The notes below the pieces were generated by a model that was given only the letters and a program-made list of their open reading frames with translations, was not told where the DNA came from and did not search any database. Both the position numbers and the translations under genes were made by a program. Positions 25,401-39,900 of a stretch of DNA of 64,000 nucleotides are shown here, piece after piece (position 1 is the stretch's first letter; each line of letters opens with the position of its first letter). Source of the stretch: Echinometra lucunter (Eukaryota > Echinodermata > Echinoidea > Camarodonta > Echinometridae); assembly GCA_029962745.1 (NCBI GenBank), contig CM057154.1, positions 32,922,424-32,986,423 of the forward strand, given 5' to 3'.

Positions 25401-28400
25401 TATATTGAACCATTCAGGATAGACAGGGTGTTCAGACGTTAAAAATTTATACTAAAACAGTATAGCTATAATAGAAACGGTATAGCTATAATAGAAACGG
25501 TATAGCTATACGATGAATTTATACGTCAGAACATCGTATAACGAAACGACGGTCAGAGCATTGTTTCGAACTAGCACTCGATAACGAATCAGCATTCTGT
25601 GTACGTCTGAATGTATGGCAACCATAGAACGGTATAACTGGGCGGGGCTTAATGTGACCGCGTGTAAAAGGTGACCCGTGATTCGTGGAAGTGGAAGGCC
25701 AGCAGGGGCTAGTGCTGACGTCATGACCATGCGCATCTATACAACGTTTTCCAGAAGGGCCGAGATTATGCGTTTGAACGGTCTGCCAGCTATACGATGA
25801 TTGTTTATGCGTCGTTTCTTTATCAAGTTCTAGTATAAATTTTTTTGCGTCTGAACAAGGGGAGAGTGTCCACATTTTATTTTAGCCAATAACTTTCAGT
25901 GCCGGGTCCTAAAATCTTTAAAGGCTACATGTATGTAAAGTTTTGGTAGGCCTTCAAAAACTGTTCATCAGATTTCTTTGATTTTAGCTGCTCAGTAGCT
26001 ATCAAAGCTCTACATAAAGTGGCAATGCAATGGAAAGTTCAAGATCACTGTTTATCCATACAAATTGGCAACTTTTAAATTTTCAGCATACTTTCCATTC
26101 ATATATCCTTTCACATACTTGACTGGTTATAAGAAAAAATGTAGCAAGAAGAATGATAGTGTTGCCAAATTGAAGAAGAAAAAAAGCTGATCAAATAATA
26201 AGGCTTCAGATAATTTCTGTCATGAATGAGTTAACTGTATTACCAGAGATAACATCAATTAAAAGAGAAAGTACTAATATTGGAAGATTAAAAATGTGTT
26301 GATCAGTAACTTCCAAAATAAAGATTTTTTTTTTCTGATAATTTTTCTAGGATTTTCCTCTCTTGGGCGCGCATTCAGGGATTGGCAAGTGATCCGTCCC
26401 TAAGCCTAGTAATCCTTGAGGCGCGTTTATATATCCCATGATCCTCTCTCCATGGGGTGTGTCCCTAGAGACAGTATGTTGCTAGAAGTTTGTTAGGCTT
26501 TTTAATACTGTTCTCAGTTATTTCTTTTGTTGCAGCAATGTTGTGGTAAAATACTCCATCCATTCTTGGCATTCTGTGCTGTTCATCTTTCAGTATAAAG
26601 TAGGCGGTGTATTTGTCATTGCAGTTGAATCAAATTTACATCAGGTTTTCATACGATGGCCAAAATTTGAAATTTTTGAAGGACGTTTTTGAGATATTTT
26701 CTAATCCTGATCTAATTACTTCCCTCTCCAACATTCTCTGCTGTATAGGCTCTTATCAAAATGTTGAGAATATATGTGTCAAAAGCCCTTCATGCTTTCA
26801 TCAAAAAATATTTTGTTCCTCATTTAAAGTGCATTAGATTAGTGGACAGTGTTCATGTGCCTTCTCAATGGCATAATTTTTGTACTTCTAAATTTTTTGG
26901 GGAATCATTTTGATTCATATTATGGAATTTAATTTTTTTAATGGAACTAATTGCAATTAGCAAGGAATATGCATTCCCATATGGTAGGCTATTAACTGAC
27001 CTCATTTTCTATTCCATTACATTAACCATTTCAGTCTTGAGGCAAACATTGATAACAGTCCATCTAATTAAATTGCAATTTTGTTGTGGTTGATAATAAG
27101 TTTCCTACTAACATTGTCTAAATTTCAAAAGTCTTGAAAGGTAGAGTGTGGAGAAGAGTTTATCTAGAATTTCTTGAAAGTGTTTAAACATTCCCCTGCA
27201 GCAGGGGTTTGTTGAATTATGTTCCAGCATAAACATCAAAATCAACTGCAGCTTTCAAGGTCAAAGCACTTTAAAAGTTTTAAAACCACCTGAGACGTTA
27301 CAACTCTGAGCATTGTCAGGGAATAAAATTGTGCGGTTTAGATTTTGCAAGAAGATTTGATAGTGCAGAGGATGCAGGATATTTTTGACGGTTTAATCTG
27401 CTAGGAAACCATTTTCTGGTAGATATGGTTTATCTGTCAGTTAAAAATGGCTTCTGTAACAAATTATCCTCAACATTTAGCATTCAAAGATATCGGTACA
27501 GGCATTAAAGGTGCATGTAGTTCTATAATCTGGCTATGAAAATGTACTTTTAGAGAAAGTACATGCAGCTAAAAATATTTTGGGTAGTTTGTGGTGTATT
27601 CATGTGTCCCTGACAGAATGTAATTAACTTTTTGTTTTAATGTTATTCGTCTTGCTTTTCAGCTTGTAGAATAAAAACTCTCCTGAGAAAAGAAAAGATA
27701 AGCTTCTGTGTTTTATTTGTTTTCGTGTACAAAAGGTTATTTGTTAGTTGTCACTAGTTTTTTTTCCAGACTTATATTCCCTTTGCCAGAGAATTCCATA
27801 TCTACCACGGTATTCAGAGTAAGTTTTACTATGTTAATTGGTGGGAATCCTATTTTTCATCATTACCAGAACTCTTCTTCTGCCTTGAATCGTTCAGACA
27901 GGTAAGAGCCCAAGTGAACTCTACTTTGTACTTTCTCGAGTGCGTCACAAACTTGTCTTCAACCACCGCCTCCCCAAACATCGTTAATACTCCAGGCTTA
28001 GCCACAGCGGCAGTGGCAGGATGGTTCTCTGCTCAATTTCAATTGATTCAGGATCATTGTCCACCCATGAATGAAGCTGGATTTGTTGAAGGGTGTCCGT
28101 GTCTTGGGATGGCCGTCTCTTCTCATTGTGACTCCATCTTTTTTTTAGCATCATTAAAGCTTGTCCATAATTGCATTCTTTTTACTCCTGTGAATGCTGA
28201 GTGTAAGATTTTAATTCCAGAAATCTCAGCAAGCTCCTCATCAAGTCAGCGAGAATGATGGAATATTTCGTAAACATGGACAGTTCCCACTGTTTTCCTC
28301 TTTTGAAAAGTTTTTTATTAATGCTTCATTACACTTGTTCCTGCTATATAAGAAATACTTTATCTTTATATTAGGGAATATAGACTGTTGGCCAACATAT

Positions 28401-30600
28401 TTGATAATTACTGCATAAATTCATGAACACATATTCCAGTTTGCAACTAGCTGTTGATTTCAAAGCAAACTCTGAAAGCAAAACCTTTTATCTGCTAATC
28501 TTTTAAAGTGATTACACAATGGTAAATTTTTTTTAGATATATGATCGAGAATAGAATTCTAAGAAGAATAATATTAAAAATTTGATGATTTTTCAATCGA
28601 AATCAATGCATTTTGGATATTTTTTTCATAAAAAGTCAAGAGTTGACCAAAAAATTTGAGTATGAGGTATGACGTAAAAGTGGGTACCCAGCTTCGCGCA
28701 TTGCAGTTGTGCTGCGCGCTAGACTGTACAATGTGTATTAAACCTTGCGCGCATTTTGCTAGAAGTGCGCGACAAGGTACCCACTTTGACGTTATTTTGA
28801 CGTAAAAGTGGGTACCCAGTTGAAACTGGGTCACAGCTGAGGGGTCAAAAATATCCTGAAATCTTACCACATTTGGGGGTTTCCTTGGCAACACGATTAA
28901 AAAAAAAACTTTAGGCAGATGATTTTCTGCTAATAAAATCATGCTCTTTTAAATGAGCTAACATTGTTTCAGCATTGGGTACCCCCTTTAAGATTATGAC
29001 TAAAAGTAGATTATGGCTTTTCTATAAAATTTGCTCATGAGTGCCAGGTTAGAATCAATTTTCAAAAGAAAGTTATTTGTAGGGTGTGGTCAGTGTACAT
29101 TGAAATCCTCTGCATGGATTCCCACAATCAAAGCCTTTACTATGGAAGCAGATTTATCAAGTGTGACATTCTTTTGCCAAGACCTTGACTGAGACAAATT
29201 TTCAGTATTGAAAAGAAAAACTAAGTATATTTTCAAGTTTATGTATTCCCCCCCCCCCCCGAAAGAAAATTGACAATAACTGTATTTGTATCTAATTAGC
29301 AACATTTCAGTGTTCTGTATGCAAACTGGTACTTGCAAATTGCAAGGACTTTAGAAGGCTCATTTCAGTCATAACTATTAACATGCATTGAATTGATATG
29401 TTTGTAGTTGATGTTGTCAGAACAATATCAATGGTGAAGTTAGGCTCGTCTAAGGACATATGTAACAGGCACAAATTTAATCCACAAAACTCTTCAATGA
29501 ACATGGATTGATTGAACCACAGTGCTCCTATTGTGTCTGTCGTTTTCAACTAGATAACTGTGATAATGATGACAGATTGAAACAGAGTTCTCTAGTGGGA
29601 ACGCAACCCTATTAATCAGTCTGAGTGTGTGCGATGATCAATCGACCCATGTTCTGACAGACTCGCAGATTCGTTTGGCGAGTGACGACAATTTTGGGAC
29701 CTGGTTTCCTGTACTCAGCTTTCAGGAGTATCATATTACTAGGTCTGCATCATCACATCAAATATTTGCACACCTCCCAACAAATGATTTTAATCTTGCT
29801 ATCTAAGGATACCCTATCTCCTTGCTTGACTGAAATATAGGAGAGAGAAAAGAGGAGGGATAAATGAGAGGGTTGGAGAACTTTTTATATAGAGATGTGT
29901 GAGGTTGAGATAGGATATGACCAGGAGAATGCTGTGTTCATACCTGGTGTTTTTCATGGGTTTTCAGAATACATTTCAGCTTAGACATCCATACTAATGA
30001 GGTGTGTAGGATGGGATGTGAACAGGGTTATAGAGTTATATTCATGATAGAATAATCTAAAGAATTTCTTAAATTCATGAGCTCAAGAAATTCATCGAAG
30101 GTTGGAGGATGTGAAGATGCTTCCAGAGAAGCGCCAAAAAAAACAAAGGCAACCAACATTGTTATAAGTTGAAATATGAATATTCAAATAAAACACTTCT
30201 TGATTTATGCATCAATACCAAAGAACCACCACACATCAAAAATGATTGCATGAATGTATGTACAAAGTATATCATCTTGTTGTTGCCTTGCAATTGCTAT
30301 GCCTTTGAGACAGACAAAAACAGAGAAATTTGAACCTTTCTCATAGCAGCTGAGGTTGACATACTCTCTTTAATTCTATTTACACACGCGTTTCCTCCCG
30401 TCTGAAGAGCGTCTTCCTTTCTCTTTACTCTATCATTGTCTGGCCTAGCAGCACCCTTCTACCTCATGTCCTCCTCAACCAAGTCATTTAGTCTTCCATG
30501 CCTCTCAAGTTTTCTCCTAGTCATCACTTTTTTCTTCAATTCTAAGATAGAAAAATGTTATCTTGCATATGCATCATTCAATCTTGTGAGGGCGGGAATG

Positions 30601-30638
<38 letters not shown>

Positions 30639-33600
30639 CCAGGTGTAGTAAATGGGTACCCGGTAGGAAGAAATTCCTTGAATGCTCGAGCGCCTGATCA
30701 GGGTAGCCTTGCTAAAGCTGGGGTAATGATATGCAGCACTTAGAAACATTTGTATTAAGCGCTATATAAATGTTGCAATATTATTATTATTATTATATAG
30801 GGGAGCTTCGTACGGGAGCTTGAGAGTATAACTTGTCTCTTGCAGTGCATCCTAAATCAGGGGTATTAGAAATCATGTGTTTTATAGGATTGATTTTAGT
30901 TCTATTAGTTTTGAAATAAATTGCTAATTAGGTATGCAATGAGTGATTTATCTTGCTAACCCTTTATGATTCTGGGATATATTCAGAACTGTTGTATAAC
31001 CTTCACAAAAGGTGATTTTTAAGGTTTCTGTTTCTTTTTCTCAGCCAGTGTACAAACAGTGATGATAAATTGATAGTGAATATTGGAAAAATTCAGAATT
31101 TTAAGATATCTTATTATTTTTTTTCATTTATGAATCTGCCATAAAAAAGCTTCTGTTATATTCCTGGCAATGCTTGTACATGTATCACATTCGAAAAAAT
31201 AAGCCAATCCTATTCTGAATTAAGTTTACAGTTCTCTCATTAGCTTGTTCTACCATCAGATGTCTTCTTGTTGATAGGAAAATCATTAAAAACTCAAGTA
31301 GAGTGAGCTAACATGTTTTAAAAAAACTTTAAAAGCTTGTAGTTTAGGGGAAAAATAATATCTGATTTCTAAATTAAGTTGCTGCAATTCAGTATTCATC
31401 AAGGGGATTTCTGTAATAAGCAAATATCTTGGGAGAAAGCTGTTTATACCATGGATTTCAGGTTATTTTGCTATTTACATGACTCAGAGTATTGTTGATG
31501 AGTAAAAATTAAAAAAATATTTAGATTGATGCCACTGGCAATTGTTGAGTTTCTCTTAAATTGTAGCGTGGATGAGCTTCATCTGATGTAATGCACTTGC
31601 TCAAGCGTTATATCAATATCAGTATTCACTTCAACGTAAGTGTACTCATACCCTTTACCACAAAGAGATTATAAGGGAATTGAGGATTTTATAACTGAAG
31701 TGAAATTATATATCTTTTTGGGATACATAAGCTCCAGCTAGAATTTGTATGGCATACACTGTCTTTTGCTTGAGATTGTTGTATAAGAAGCTGTTTGTCC
31801 ATCCTGTCATTCTAATGATACTTAATGGCTCTTCTGTGGTGCAGTCATCAGACCTCTTGATCATCATCTTCGAGGATAATATCCCTACTTGGATTATAAA
31901 TTGTCATTGGAGAATTATATAATGAGGAATTTATCTCACTTCTATGTCTTGTATAATCAGAACAACAGACAAGACTTGTTGTAGTTAGACCTTGTAGTTA
32001 CGAAATTCAGTATATTATTATCATTCCAAGAAACTCATGAAGGTTTTTGTAATTTCTTATATAAGGCATAAGTTACATAACATCTGTTTAGAGCAAGAAT
32101 GACTTTAATTGTATAAATGGATTTAAGTCATAGCTCATTGGTAGCAAAAACAAAATTTAGATGAAACTGATTATGTATAGTCTCTCATTGTCCGCCTTGC
32201 ATAAAAAGATATATGCGTTAGATCATGTGATATTCCATTCATGATTTCTAGTGAATTTTAGTGTAAATATCTGAAAGCAATGCAAAGAACGGTTATACCT
32301 TGCCCTGCGCTTTGACCCCTGCATGCTCCCTGCACAACATTACAAAATTCTGTTGTGCTTGATGCAAAATAGAATTCCCATTGTTTTACACATGTGCAGG
32401 CACTGTGTGATGCACATTTACATTTTTGTTCAGGGACCGTAAACTAAGTTTTGACATTTTGATTGTAAAAGGCACCCACTTAACTGAGCTTGCTTTCACA
32501 CCAAGGTACGGTCGCTGGGTACGGTCGCAGAGACCGTACCCAGCGACCGATGAAACCATGGTGTGAAAGCATTTCATCGTACTCAGCGACCGATCGTGAC
32601 CGATGCAAGCTTGATGTGAAAGCACATCGTACTCAGCGACCGATTGAAATGCAATGACCCCCCATACATGCCCACGCGCTATCTCTACTTCCGCTTCCGG
32701 CCAGGTCAGCTATACAGCGACCGATCGCTCTGGGCCTGACCAAATTTTGAAGGCGGTGTGAAAGCACGTCCGATCGGTCGCTGAGTACGGTCGCAGAGAC
32801 CGTACCCAGCGACCGTACCTTGGTGTGAAAGCGGTATGAGTTTAATGTAACATACTTCACATCATAATAGTTTTAGGATGCAATCATTCATATCATCTGG
32901 CAATGAATTCATATATTGAAAGATACTTTTTTAGATTTCCCAAAACTATCCATTATCATAGGGTGTGTTTAACGGGGGGACTCGTTTTCTAGAAATTAGA
33001 AATGGGTACTTAAGTCGCAAACACAAATCACGCTCACAAGGGGTGGTCTCTCTGGATGTCATGTTTATCATCACGATCTGAGTTCCCAAAACCCTCAAGC
33101 ACATTCCCAGCTGCAGGATGACCCGGAAGTAAAGGTCAAATCTGGCGGGCTTATTACTTTTTATCTGACCTGGAAACAGGAGTCCAAGTTCCCCAACGAA
33201 ACGCGACCAAAGTCGCGTTGTGCTTATTGCCACGACTTGAGTCGCCGATCTCATTCAATGGGTAATCAAATCCCCTTTTTTGTGGAACTCGAGTCCGGTA
33301 TGCTATTTCTGTAATCAAGTTGCCGTCATGTTTATCAAGGGTAATTGGTAAGCTAGTTCGGAACTTGGATCGCTTATTAGCCCTCTGTTACCCTCAATGT
33401 ACACACCCTTAAATATCCTGCTGGCTCCAAACAGAAAATGAAATTGTCAAATTGGGATTTTAAAAAAGCCTTACAATCTGTGCTAATTATTAATGATTTT
33501 ATATTTTTTGGATGGGGAAATACAAATTATTTCATCTTCATACAAGATTTTTCCTGTTTTCTGTTCTTGATCTCAACCATTTTATTCTCTCTGTTGCTTA

Positions 33601-36600
33601 TCATCATCATCATCATCATCATTATATCTCTCATGCAGTTCTTTGAAATAAATTTTCTACAAAAAAAATCCCACAATGTCTGTTTTCGAGAAATAGTTCA
33701 TTACAAACTTAGGGACATTTTCAGACAGTGCAGTAATTCCAGATTCATTTTCATTTTTATTTTTTTAGCACCTATTCCATTTCAGTGTCATAGCACTATG
33801 ACTGCTTTTTGAAGATGTTAAGTTTAAAACACCCTTGTGCACATGTTCTGAAATGCTATTTGGCAAATGGAATTGATAAAGGCGCAATCACCCATCGCCG
33901 ATTTAGACAGCGGTTCACGGCGGTTCTCAAACTGCTGTGAACCGTGTCGAAGCGATGGCGGAACTCTTTAAATGCGTTTTGAATAGTTTTCAACATCTGG
34001 GTTCATGGCGGATTATAGGTGACGAATGACTAGGGTTTGTGTATGGTGTTAACACAGTCTTTGGTGGTTCACGGCGAATTGCCGAACTGCCGTGAACCAC
34101 CGTCTAAATCGGCAATGTGTGATTATGCCTTAAGAGTGGGATCAAGATGTCTCTATCACATTCTCAAGAGACCATGGAAAAATGGATAAATATCACTGTG
34201 GTGTGGAAACATCCAGGTGATGAATTGTAAAGGTTACATCATAGTCCTTGGAGAAAACGACAGATCTCCAATTGTCTGGCATGAAAGGGCAAAGCTTTCT
34301 AACAAGCAGGCATGTATCTCATGAGCAGAAAGGATGAAAATGGCAGGAAATTTGCATACTTTGATATTTTTTGGTGCCTTTTTCTTTGAGGTTTAAGAGC
34401 AGCTGTCTCCGAGCATTCGATCTATCATCCTATAATGCATCTATGTTGCCTTTACATCTCATTGGCATTCTCACAAATGTCAAGGTGGATTGTTTAGTGG
34501 AGATGGAACATCAGAAAAGGCAAAAAGGATCGGAAAAGCAAGATGTAAGAAAACCCAAAGTGGGAAATTAGGTAAAGCAGGAGTTGAAATGAAGAAAAAA
34601 AAAAGGAGAAGGATGGGGGAGGGTGGAGGGGATGGAAAGTGAGAAAGAAAGATAGAGATGGGGGGGGGGGGGGGGATATCAAGAGAAAAAGGATAGAAGG
34701 CAGTATTTGGTGTTATTATTTTAAAGTGAATGATTCTTTGATATCACTATTGATATTTTGGGGCTCAATTTTTTGTGAGCCTGTGTGGGTTCTTTATATG
34801 AAAAGAAAAAAGGCAGGTTAAATAAGGAATTTTGAATGGATTGCCTAAACTGATGGAGTAAAGCTGTCTAAAGCTTTTGCCTTGTTATATTTAAGAATGT
34901 TTCAACTTGAAAAATATGGTTGGATATTTTTTTTTATCTAGGAAGAAATATAGTTGGCAAATGGCAATCTCTGTAGACATTGCCTCATTTCAGAACTTTT
35001 GACACCTCTGCTCTTTCCTGAAAAATTCTTGTATGTATTTTGTAATACTCTGCTCCTTTCTTGTTTTTTTTTTTTTTGTGAATGGCTTTGGATTAGAACC
35101 AAGCATTTCTACGAGCGTGGTCAGCCAATGGTATAGCACCTGTAGAGTGTGCGTCTTCAGTTAGAATGATACGATTACTCACCGCTCTCTTTGATTTCCA
35201 TCCATCTCCTAGCGGAAGAAAAGGAAAAAAAAAACGTTGCTTTTCGCAAGCAACGCCGCCTCGACCTTCTGTGGCCCTTAAATCAGCCATGAACAATCAG
35301 ATGCATTATGCATTCTTGCAAAAATTAGAGAGCTGAAAGAAGTAGAGGTAGAGAGGGAAAATCAATAATCTCTACTCTAGAATGGTTTGGTAGATGTACG
35401 AAGGTCAAGATTTATGGTAAAGGGATGCTATCAAATGTGTTAGGATTGTAGTTTTGACTATTCTTGACCAGGTTTCTCTGCTATGTTAGGCAGACATATA
35501 GTTTAATTGGATTTGGTGATGATATTCATTGATTGCTTTTATATGATGCCCTAACTTCTTTTTGACATTAGCTTTGTCAACAGATGCTCTCAACTTTATC
35601 TTGTTAAAGCCACAAGGTTTAGTCTTTGGGTTACAATTGGGCAATAGTTAGGTTAAAAGTTAGGTTAGAGTAGGTTTAGGTCCAAGGTTAGGTTAGAGTA
35701 GGTTTAGGTCCAAGGTTGAAATAAGGAATTTAGTTAATTTAGGAAATTGCTTGACCTGTTAAATACCATGTCTAAGATAACTTTGGCTTGAATCTAGGCA
35801 AAATATGTGTTATACCAAAAATTCAATTTGTACTCAATGGGTTGATATATAGTTGTTGGGGAAGGGGGGGGGGGGGGAGGGGAGGAGATGGTCACTCAAC
35901 AGTGATTTAACGAAATGAGTAGAATTTCAGGGCTTTGCACAATAATTTCTATATCTAGGCTTATCTGCATTGAGATGAGATGACTGAAGGAGAAATGGAT
36001 GTAAAGAAAATATATCAAGTAAGCATGGAAATTTCCAGAGGCTTTTTGAATCAGTGAATGGATGTTGAACTGCATGTTAACATCCACTAAAAATTAAAAA
36101 ATACTGGAATCACAGAGTTAACTGCTATAAAAGTGGCTTGTTTCTTCAGCCTCTGTCTCATCCAAGGTTTAGTCTTAGGGTTACTACTCCTTGAAGTTCA
36201 GACGATCTTGATTCTAGGGTGTTAGAACTCTCAGATGTCCTTGTTAGAGAGAGGTAAAATCAATGTTGCGGTGAACTGAATTTGCATATGAAAGGTCGTA
36301 TTCCATCAATTAGCAGATTTGTTGGCTATGGTTGCCTGCATTTACAAACCAACAAAACCAAAAAGAAAAACTGCGGAGAACGAGTATAGAGGATGATACA
36401 TGAACGATGTCAAAGAGATTCACCCTTCTAGGAGTGAGGTCTAATGTGGAAAAAAAGGGGGGGGGGTGAAAAGTCTTTCACACTCTGGGTTTGTCCCGTG
36501 ATCAATCTTGTTGGCAACTTGTTTGCAGTGTGGTATTTCTATGCTTTTACAAACTTTCATATTCTTCATTTCTGTCTGCTGGTTTTTCTGATTGCTGCCA

Positions 36601-36865
36601 CTTATGTTTTAGTTTCATGTTATACTTTCATGTTAAATTTTTACTCTTCAGTAAAGGTTCATATTCACTTGGATTGCATATATGGAATGAAAACTGTATC
36701 AAACAGATAAAGCTCTGATATGATCCCAAACTTAGGCAGGCTTTAATAATAAGGTAAAGTGATCAATTTATCAGAGACTGTTAAACTTGCAGAGTTGAAA
36801 GAAAATTACCACTATTATGGAAAGACTTATGAAAATATGCTTGTAAAATCTTTTTCTGCCTTTCT

Positions 36866-36924
<59 letters not shown>

Positions 36925-39900
36925 CTCTTGGTATGATTTGATGCAGAGATGTCCATCCATCTCTTATTCTGTCTGTTTTTCAAGCAAGAGTTTCCTGATT
37001 AATTGTAGTCTAAAGATTTCTCACTCTTACTTGAAATACTATCTATTTTACTTTGACCTGTATTTATTCTCTGTGAAAGATAATGAGATTATCATTTTAA
37101 GCCCTCTTCCAACTCTTAATTACTTATTGTAAGAAGAGGAGGCGCTTTCACACCTACCCGATCAGGAAAAATACCTGGTATTTTCAGATTGGGTATTCTA
37201 CCCTGATCAGAAAATACCAGGTATTTTGCCAGTGTGAAACCAAAATACGCGTAATATCCCCAAAAGAAAATACCCGTAAATTAGTAGGTACTTTCTCAAA
37301 ATTACGAAGTACTTTCTCCAAGGTCGCGGGGAGTTTTGTAATGTGAAAGCAAATTACGAGAACTTCTATTCCATCAAGCACTGGCGCACGAAACGTGTAC
37401 TGTACTGTGTACGTATTGAACGTCGTTATCGTTTGTGTACCTGCACATTCTGGATTTGAGATTTGTATTGTCTATTTCTAGCTACGTCGTTGTTTAAAGG
37501 AAAATGCAACCCAAGCATCAGTGTGCTCTTAGTGAATAAAGATGACCACGAAGAACAAACAGTACAAACCATAGCATGATTACAGCAACCATTTGATAGC
37601 ACCTAGTCTGATTAAAGGAGAATGTAACCCAGACATCAGTGTGCTTCCAGTGAATGAAGAAGAACAAGAAGAGTAAACAGTGAAAGTTTGAGCGAAATCG
37701 GACAATCCGTTCAAGAGTTATGAATTTTGAAATTTCAGTAAATCCCTATTATGAGGATCCTTGCCAGCATCTGTGATGTCATCGTGGACAACTCTCAATT
37801 CACTTTGTACATAATTTTTCCCAAAAAATTGATTATATGAAATTTCATGTCAGGAATCAACATAATTCTTCCCAATATGCTTGCAGAATTGATATAGCCA
37901 TGTCATACTCAAACAATAAATCAAAAGAATTTTTATTTCTCGTGAAAATAAAGAAAATGTTGAATTCTGTGTACAAAATGAATGGAGAGTTGTCCACGAT
38001 GACATCACAAATGCTGGACTGTGATATATCCATTGTGCCTGAGGAATAAATGAAGACATGAAAAAAATACCATTTTAAATATTTCTCTATATATGATACA
38101 TTTGCAAGTAATTTTAACTTTTTCCGCAAAGTTAACCAAATTTACTCTGCCTGTGGTCAATTTCACACACTAAATAAAGCATATTGCTTTTTGAAATGTT
38201 AGAAATGTATTGTACTGCATAGTATACTTGTATGAAAAATTGATACAAATTGTCATTATTGATCTATAACTTGTTTGTTTTCTGTATGTTTGTTTTTATT
38301 TTCATAGGCCATGGTTGGACATCATCCTTTCATCATCCAGATATACAAGTCATGGCAAAGCAAGATTAATCTACACATAGGTAAGCATTCATCAGATGTC
38401 ATGCATATCATTAACCCATTCACGACAGGAATTATTTAAAGCCTAATGTGATCAGCTTTTATTCTTCAAATTGGCAACACCAACTTTTTTATTTTATTGC
38501 TACATTTTTCTTATAAAACGTCATGTATCTGAAATGAATATAAATTGACAGAAATTACGATGAGAAGTAAAAAAGTTGCCAATTTGCAGGGGAAAACGGT
38601 GATTTTAAACTTTCTATCACATTGCCAATTTAAGGAATTTAATGCTTATTTTCCTTTAAAAAATTTTTCAGCATCAAACAACGAATATTGACGCAACCAA
38701 AATGGGCACAGTTTGTGTAGATTTTTTTGCTCTTTCTGCTCATGTATTTGGTATGATTTTTAGGGCTTTGCATCAAAAGATATTAGGCCAAACCACAAAA
38801 TGTGGACCCTCTGTCACGAATGGGTTAACTCCTCAGGTTTCATCCAATTGGACAGAACCTCACAGTCTCTGACTGTTTTTGTTCTTTTCCAAATTAATGA
38901 TAATTTATTATATTCTTAACTTTACTTTAATCCATCTATGCTAGTAGGACAGAGCCTGTTCATCGATCGATATAACGCATAATACTTTTGCAAGCCACTT
39001 TGCATAATGTTCAAAAAGGCCATGGAATGGAAGAAATGTAACCTTGACTTAGGATGACATTCATGATTGTGAAATTGTACTGAACTACAAATTAATTCAC
39101 ATTAAAAATAAAGATGAATTTTCCCTTTGTTTTAGTTCTGAATGTTGATCTATTCACTACACACTCATGATGTTTCATTTCATTATCTAAAAGAGATTAT
39201 TAAGCAATAAAACTAATGCCAAGATTGTATCAAAGGGTCAAGGGGTTGAATCCCAGCCCAACACAAACATCTTTTGGCAAGACATTTATCCACATTTGCT
39301 GCTCTCCACCCAGGTGTTAAATGGGTACCCAGTACTGGTGGATTGGCATAATTATGTGCACTTGTAAGTTGGTGCCTGGCAGGAACTCCCCAGGGATTCG
39401 AGATGGTGCATTCTATGTGTGTAACAGCAAACTGTTTCATATTAGTTGCAGGGTTCTACCTAGAAAAAAATCCACACACAGTTCCCACTCTGCGCAAAGC
39501 GTGGAAGTTTCGGAAGTTTTAGGGAATAACACCTAAAGTTAGGTGTGGCACAGTACATGCTATAGTGAAAGGATGAAAAATACTTCTTGGTAAGGAGGAG
39601 TTGTCTACTAATGGCATAAAAGTAAAAATACATTGCCAAAAAGCAAAACAATCTGTGACATTTATCATTATTGTTAGGAATATATACTCCAATATTTGTT
39701 TACCCTTGTTGCCACGCATGGTGCAGCAATTTCACACATGGTTCTTCCTTGTATGAAACCCTTTACGCATGGTATTGGAACCATGGGTGTTATGTACTGG
39801 CGAGAACCATGATTAGCTGGAGATGTGATACCAGTGTTCTTTCCATGTCATGATATCACAGTGATGGAGTATGCAACTCATGGTGATCTCTACACTCTGT

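Noticed and set aside
28574..28942. 122-codon - strand frame
   Set aside because: It overlaps the gggtaccca foldback repeat and has no domain or splice support.
33438..33812. 124-codon + frame rich in Phe/Ile
   Set aside because: It comes from T-rich and (ATC)n DNA, with no similarity recognised.
35659..35714. Interstitial telomere (ttaggt-like words)
   Set aside because: The words are part of a 28-bp unit repeated only twice, not a TTAGGG array.
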